Source of the DNA: Candidatus Aminicenantes bacterium UBA647
GTDB lineage: Bacteria; Acidobacteriota; Aminicenantia; UBA2199
Reading direction: 5' to 3'
DNA length: 26,362 nucleotides
Assembly: GCA_002299555.1 (NCBI GenBank)
Contig: DBOL01000102.1
Location: forward strand, 1-26,362
A program made the translations under genes and the position numbers. Below the pieces are notes generated by a model. That model was not told where the DNA came from. It did not search any database and saw nothing but the letters and a program-made list of their open reading frames with translations. Positions 23,061 to 26,362 of the stretch are shown piece after piece; position 1 is the first letter of the stretch; every line of letters begins with the position of its first letter.

Positions 23061-23942
23061 CTATATCTTATATTTTGATATTTTCAGGTGAAGCTGAAAT
23101 GTGAGTTTTCTCAAATATCTTATACCGTCTATCAGATCCTTGGAAAATTTTGTAAGATATTTTACAAAGTCATTTTCTTCACGAAGTCTCAGTTTGTTTT
23201 CAAATTCCTCAGTAAAATCTCTCATCTCTATCATTAGATTCAGGAGGTAGAGTATATGGTCAAGAACGCCAGATAAATTTCCCTTGGGGATATCAATCAT
23301 TTTTGTCTCTTGGAGGAATGGGAGCCTCTCCATCGATTCATTTACTACGTCTTTTACAAGATAGTCTATCTCATCCATAAAATTCTTTTTGTAATCTTCG
23401 TAATAGCGGAGTTTATGTTTTGCCCGTTCCTGAATCTTTTCATTTTGCTCTTCCAGAGATTTATAGTATTTCTTAAGGCCGAGATATTTTCTCTCGAACT
23501 TATAAAGATTTAAAAAATCTCTTCCTATATAAATCTTGTCTTTGTATGAGCTTTCAAGTTCATCCTGATAATGAGTATAAAATTTTACTTCAAATCTGAG
23601 ATCTCTTTTGTGGATAAGTCGTGCTATGAAAATACTTTGAGAGTTAGAGAGGTAATAGGAATTTTCCTCGATCAATGCACTGTAAACAAAAAGTGAATTC
23701 AATATGAAATCCTTTATCTCACTGAGGATAGCCTCATTACTCTCTATAAAATCTTTCATTTGTTTCCCCATCCTTCCCCTGAGTGGGACATAATGTGGAG
23801 AGAAGAGGAATTGCTCTCTTTCATCCTCGAACTCAAAGTAAAAATTATTTCTCACTTTCTTGTATAGGCTTGAATAAACTATTTTCGGAACCGGAGACAA
23901 CATCTTTTTTTCAAATCCTTTTAGAACTTCTATTATATTCAC
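23061..23942 (-). CDS. Uncharacterised helical protein
   Basis: 293 residues that I do not recognise. The GTG start at 23942 has an excellent GGAGGAAGAG ribosome site, so the gene is real. The protein is soluble, highly charged and rich in tyrosine, lysine and glutamate. A long helical, possibly coiled-coil stretch runs from about 145 to 205 (YKFERKYLGLKKYYKSLEEQ, then NEKIQERAKHKLRYYEDYKK). There is no signal peptide, membrane segment or catalytic motif. It heads an operon with dcd and glycerate kinase. A structural or cell-shape-related scaffold would fit, but that is a guess. Confidence 0.8.
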   Translation of the reverse strand: MNIIEVLKGFEKKMLSPVPKIVYSSLYKKVRNNFYFEFEDEREQFLFSPHYVPLRGRMGKQMKDFIESNEAILSEIKDFILNSLFVYSALIEENSYYLSNSQSIFIARLIHKRDLRFEVKFYTHYQDELESSYKDKIYIGRDFLNLYKFERKYLGLKKYYKSLEEQNEKIQERAKHKLRYYEDYKKNFMDEIDYLVKDVVNESMERLPFLQETKMIDIPKGNLSGVLDHILYLLNLMIEMRDFTEEFENKLRLREENDFVKYLTKFSKDLIDGIRYLRKLTFQLHLKISKYKI

Positions 23943-24036
23943 GCTCTTCCTCCAACCAAATTATAAGTAAATAGAATTTAAAAGTAAATATGCTACCGTC
24001 TTTACAATAATTCTATTTTCTGATAATTCATATTAT

Positions 24037-25116
24037 ATGAAGCAGAAAATTTCAGTACCACCATCACTTTATGCCTTGATTTTTTATGTCCTGATAATTC
24101 TCGGTACAATTCTCAGTCTTAAGCACATCCCGCTCCTCTCCACACCTATTTTCTTCTCAATAATAATATCCTATCTTTTCAATCCCATCGCTGATTATTT
24201 TGAAAAGATCACAAAATTTTCAAGGGGATTTATATCAGGGATACTAATTCTATTCCTCATATTCGTATTTACATTTCTATTAGTCAATCTTTTTCCCTAC
24301 CTTGTTGATCAAATTCAAAGTGCTGCACAGAAATTTCCGGGGATTATTAAAAAGTTTTCAAATAGTATCCGGGGGTTAGGAGAGTATCTAACAAAGCATT
24401 TTTCAGATTATATCGGAGATTTTGACCTGATGTCGAAGGTCAGTGAGTGGCTTAATGACTCTTTGTCCGGATTGTCAACATTTCTTCTCACCGCTTTTTC
24501 CAGTCTGTACAGTATCCTGCTAACCTTTTTGTATCTGATCCTTATTCCTCTTTTCTCTTTCTATTTTATTAAGGACCAGAGAAAAATAGAGAAAACATTT
24601 TACTCCCTTCTTCCCATGAAGTACCGCTGGAGAATGAAAAGAAAGCTGTTAAAGATAGATAAAATACTTTCTGGGTTCATAAGGGGGCAGATAATAGTTA
24701 TTATTATCCTTGCAACTCTATATTCGATAGGTCTTACGCTTATCGGTCTTCCCTTTTCGATTCTGATAGGAGTTTTTGCGGGATTGGGGGATATTGTCCC
24801 CTATTTCGGGACAATAGTCGGGTATTCGATCTCAATGATCATAGGATTTGTACATTTCAATTCCATTGAGGAATTGTTGTTGATAACTCTTGTATTTGTG
24901 ATTGTGAAAGGGAGTGAAAATTGGTTCTTTTATCCGAAAATAGTTGGTAAGGAGGTAAATTTGCATTTTGTCTGGGTCCTGGTATCAATAATAGTGTTCG
25001 GACAGTTCTTCGGGTTCTGGGGACTTCTTTTCGCTATACCATCCTCTGCGGTTTTTAAAGTTTTCATTGATGATCTTATATGCTATTACAAGGGATCTGA
25101 TTACTATAATAAATGA
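24037..25116 (+). CDS. AI-2E family (PerM/UPF0118) membrane transporter
   Basis: 359 residues with about 8 membrane segments arranged as in the AI-2E exporter family: two or three at the N-terminus, a helical soluble stretch (VDQIQSAAQKFPGIIKKFSN), then five more. Family phrases near the C-terminus are GVFAGLGDIVPYFGTIVGY and IVFGQFFGFWGLLFAIP. Members export AI-2, ions or other small molecules, so the substrate is open. ATG 24037 has no ribosome site. The stop overlaps the next start as ATGA, so the two genes are translated together. Confidence 0.9.
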   Translation: MKQKISVPPSLYALIFYVLIILGTILSLKHIPLLSTPIFFSIIISYLFNPIADYFEKITKFSRGFISGILILFLIFVFTFLLVNLFPYLVDQIQSAAQKFPGIIKKFSNSIRGLGEYLTKHFSDYIGDFDLMSKVSEWLNDSLSGLSTFLLTAFSSLYSILLTFLYLILIPLFSFYFIKDQRKIEKTFYSLLPMKYRWRMKRKLLKIDKILSGFIRGQIIVIIILATLYSIGLTLIGLPFSILIGVFAGLGDIVPYFGTIVGYSISMIIGFVHFNSIEELLLITLVFVIVKGSENWFFYPKIVGKEVNLHFVWVLVSIIVFGQFFGFWGLLFAIPSSAVFKVFIDDLICYYKGSDYYNK

Positions 25117-26324
25117 AAAAAAAACTAAATATACTCTTGCTTCTCCTTTTTGTGATGCTGACTTGTGTAAATGCCGATCAGGGCAAAAAAAGTAAGGAAA
25201 AGGAAGATTTGTCAAAGTTGCTCAGACGAACAGCGAAAATGATATGTTCTCTCAATATCAATGAATCAGCTACGCCTTCTTTCTCTAAACTGAAAAAGAG
25301 AATAGTAAGACACCTGAAAAGAGCTGCATTGACCTCAGGATCCAAAGATCAGAAAAAATATTTTGAGGATGTGATAAAAACTTTTAAAGACAACAAGTAT
25401 TCAGACCTTAAAGATTTTTATTTTCCGAATGAGGCAAAATCGGTTTTGCTTCTTAAATACATTGAGAAGAGCAAAACCATTTCAGCTGTTGTATTGAAGT
25501 TTTCTGTTGAGGAAAATTTGTTGACCGGCAAATTATTCGACAAGGTTAGAACAGAGATAAAGAAAGGGATCCTTGAGAGAAATGTGAGGTTTTTCCCTGA
25601 AAATAATTTAGTAAGAATTTTTGAAGTGATTTATCCTGAAGATTTCAAGAGAGAATCACTTGTTTTTGATTCTCCGTCTAAAAAAGATTTGCATCCAAGA
25701 GTAGTTTTAATATCAAATGTTATGAAGAGATATTTTATCGAAAGGATTAAGCCTCTTTCTGAGAGAATTTTTCGAAAAAAAATATCTGCTGAATTAAATA
25801 CCGGATCGCTCATTAGAAATATTTTTCTTCATCATACTGCCCATTTTGCAATTCCTTTTCAGACTGAAGTGAAAGAGGAAAAGAGTGTATTCAAAGGTTC
25901 AGATCTGAAAAATCTTTTTTTTCCTGCCGAGGAGATACGTGCAGACCTGAATTATTTAATGATCATTATTAGAATGGCAGAAAAAAAACTTCTGGATGAT
26001 GGTGTGAAGGAAGAGGTGATATACACTTTCCTTCTTCAGAAGATAGACGCACTGAAAAAAATGAATGGGAACAAGGGTTCTCCTTCAATGATACTTTTTA
26101 ATGCCCTGTATGAAAGAGGTGGGATCAAATCGGAAAAGGGGGGGAAGGTTGTTGTTGATTTGGAGTTGTTGATAAGAAACATTAAAAACCTTGAATCCCG
26201 TTTTAATGACATCTTAAAAAAAGGGCTACATGGGGATTGTAAGACTTTTTTTCAAAAACATATGGAAATTTCGGATAACATAAAGAATATTTTAGAAAAG
26301 AAAAAATCGGAAAATATTGAGTGA
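25113..26324 (+). CDS. Secreted protein resembling the C-terminal part of M49-type metallopeptidase relatives, with a degenerate zinc motif
   Basis: 403 residues with a signal peptide (MKKK, a leucine-rich core, cleavage near CVNA-DQ). No name comes readily to mind, but NIFLHHTAHFAIPF (about 238-251) followed some 27-30 residues later by FPAEEIRADLNYL resembles the LLHExxHGLGP ... EExKAD arrangement of dipeptidyl-peptidase III-like (M49 relative) hydrolases. The catalytic glutamate of HExxH would be histidine here (HHTAH), while both histidines and the EE..AD ligand remain. It could be a non-catalytic relative or only a resemblance. The gene is coupled by ATGA to the permease upstream and followed by another start one base after its stop. 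Confidence 0.6.
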   Translation: MKKKLNILLLLLFVMLTCVNADQGKKSKEKEDLSKLLRRTAKMICSLNINESATPSFSKLKKRIVRHLKRAALTSGSKDQKKYFEDVIKTFKDNKYSDLKDFYFPNEAKSVLLLKYIEKSKTISAVVLKFSVEENLLTGKLFDKVRTEIKKGILERNVRFFPENNLVRIFEVIYPEDFKRESLVFDSPSKKDLHPRVVLISNVMKRYFIERIKPLSERIFRKKISAELNTGSLIRNIFLHHTAHFAIPFQTEVKEEKSVFKGSDLKNLFFPAEEIRADLNYLMIIIRMAEKKLLDDGVKEEVIYTFLLQKIDALKKMNGNKGSPSMILFNALYERGGIKSEKGGKVVVDLELLIRNIKNLESRFNDILKKGLHGDCKTFFQKHMEISDNIKNILEKKKSENIE

Positions 26325-26325
26325 T

Positions 26326-26362
26326 ATGGAATGGTTTTATGATCTTTCTGAATCAGAATTAA
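26326..26362 (+). CDS. 5' end of a further gene (cut by the window edge)
   Basis: ATG 26326 follows the previous stop (TGA 26322-26324) by one base and stays open to the window end, encoding MEWFYDLSESEL. The tight spacing suggests a third gene of the AI-2E operon. Twelve residues are too few to assign a family. Confidence 0.5.
   Translation, partial: MEWFYDLSESEL

Noticed and set aside
24001..24036. Leaderless promoter TTTACA-17-TAATTC for the AI-2E-family gene
   Set aside because: The -10 matches only two of six bases; the lack of a ribosome site is real but the promoter position cannot be supported.
1..26362. CRISPR arrays, insertion sequences, tRNA/rRNA genes or phage modules
   Set aside because: No spaced repeats, terminal inverted repeats with a transposase, structural RNA patterns or phage-type proteins were seen.

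Overview
The window reads as ordinary chromosome from a low-GC bacterium with a Gram-negative type of envelope. The genes are tightly packed on both strands in short operons, with no gene-free stretch above 300 bases. No rRNA, tRNA, CRISPR array, transposase, integrase or phage gene was seen. Housekeeping genes (htpG, malQ, coaE, purM, a dCTP deaminase homologue) are mixed with envelope and secreted genes: an AmgK-like sugar kinase, a MurJ/MviN-family flippase, a TlpA-like thioredoxin, an aspartyl-protease-like protein and a large secreted protein. A spirochaete or a related uncultured anaerobic lineage would fit, but the sequence alone does not settle the phylum.

Layout. 1-291 is the 3' end of an alanine-dehydrogenase/carboxyethyl-ornithine-synthase-type gene. 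361-4657 (minus) is the operon htpG > malQ > MBL hydrolase. 4791-7218 (plus) holds the secreted TPR/aspartyl-protease-like protein coupled to the AmgK-like kinase. 7209-8744 (minus) is the MurJ-like flippase, divergent from a glutamate/aspartate symporter (8760-10040, plus). 10011-11284 (minus) is coaE > TPR protein. 11358-13586 (minus) is a CysQ/HAL2 nucleotidase followed by a DUF401 membrane protein. 13695-15682 (plus) is a rearranged locus: the 5' part of an alpha/beta hydrolase gene, a CmcI-like methyltransferase, then an intact hydrolase carrying the same promoter and 5' region. 15791-18127 (plus) has a 15-codon leader ORF, a RhlE-like DEAD-box helicase and a YeiH-family transporter. 18264-18901 (plus) is ywbE plus a DUF3465 protein. 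18910-19800 (minus) is the TlpA-like protein, divergent from purM and a ThiS-like sulfur carrier (19958-21193, plus). 21195-23942 (minus) is an unknown coiled protein > dcd > glycerate kinase. 24037-26324 (plus) is an AI-2E-family permease and a large secreted protein, followed by the start of another gene at the window edge.

The most unusual observations are these. (1) Four genes share a near-identical promoter module: TTGACA, a 17-base spacer with a conserved internal pattern, TARAWT, and a fixed 31-33 base distance to the ATG. (2) The dCTP deaminase homologue has serine where the family has its catalytic glutamate. (3) The hydrolase-remnant/CmcI/hydrolase locus carries a diverged direct repeat. 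(4) The secreted protein at 25113 looks like an M49-type metallopeptidase relative whose HExxH has become HHxxH. (5) The secreted aspartyl-protease-like protein has one DTG and one ETG motif. (6) A short leader ORF with the better ribosome binding site overlaps the helicase start. I did not find a convincing multi-gene novel defence or mobile system.
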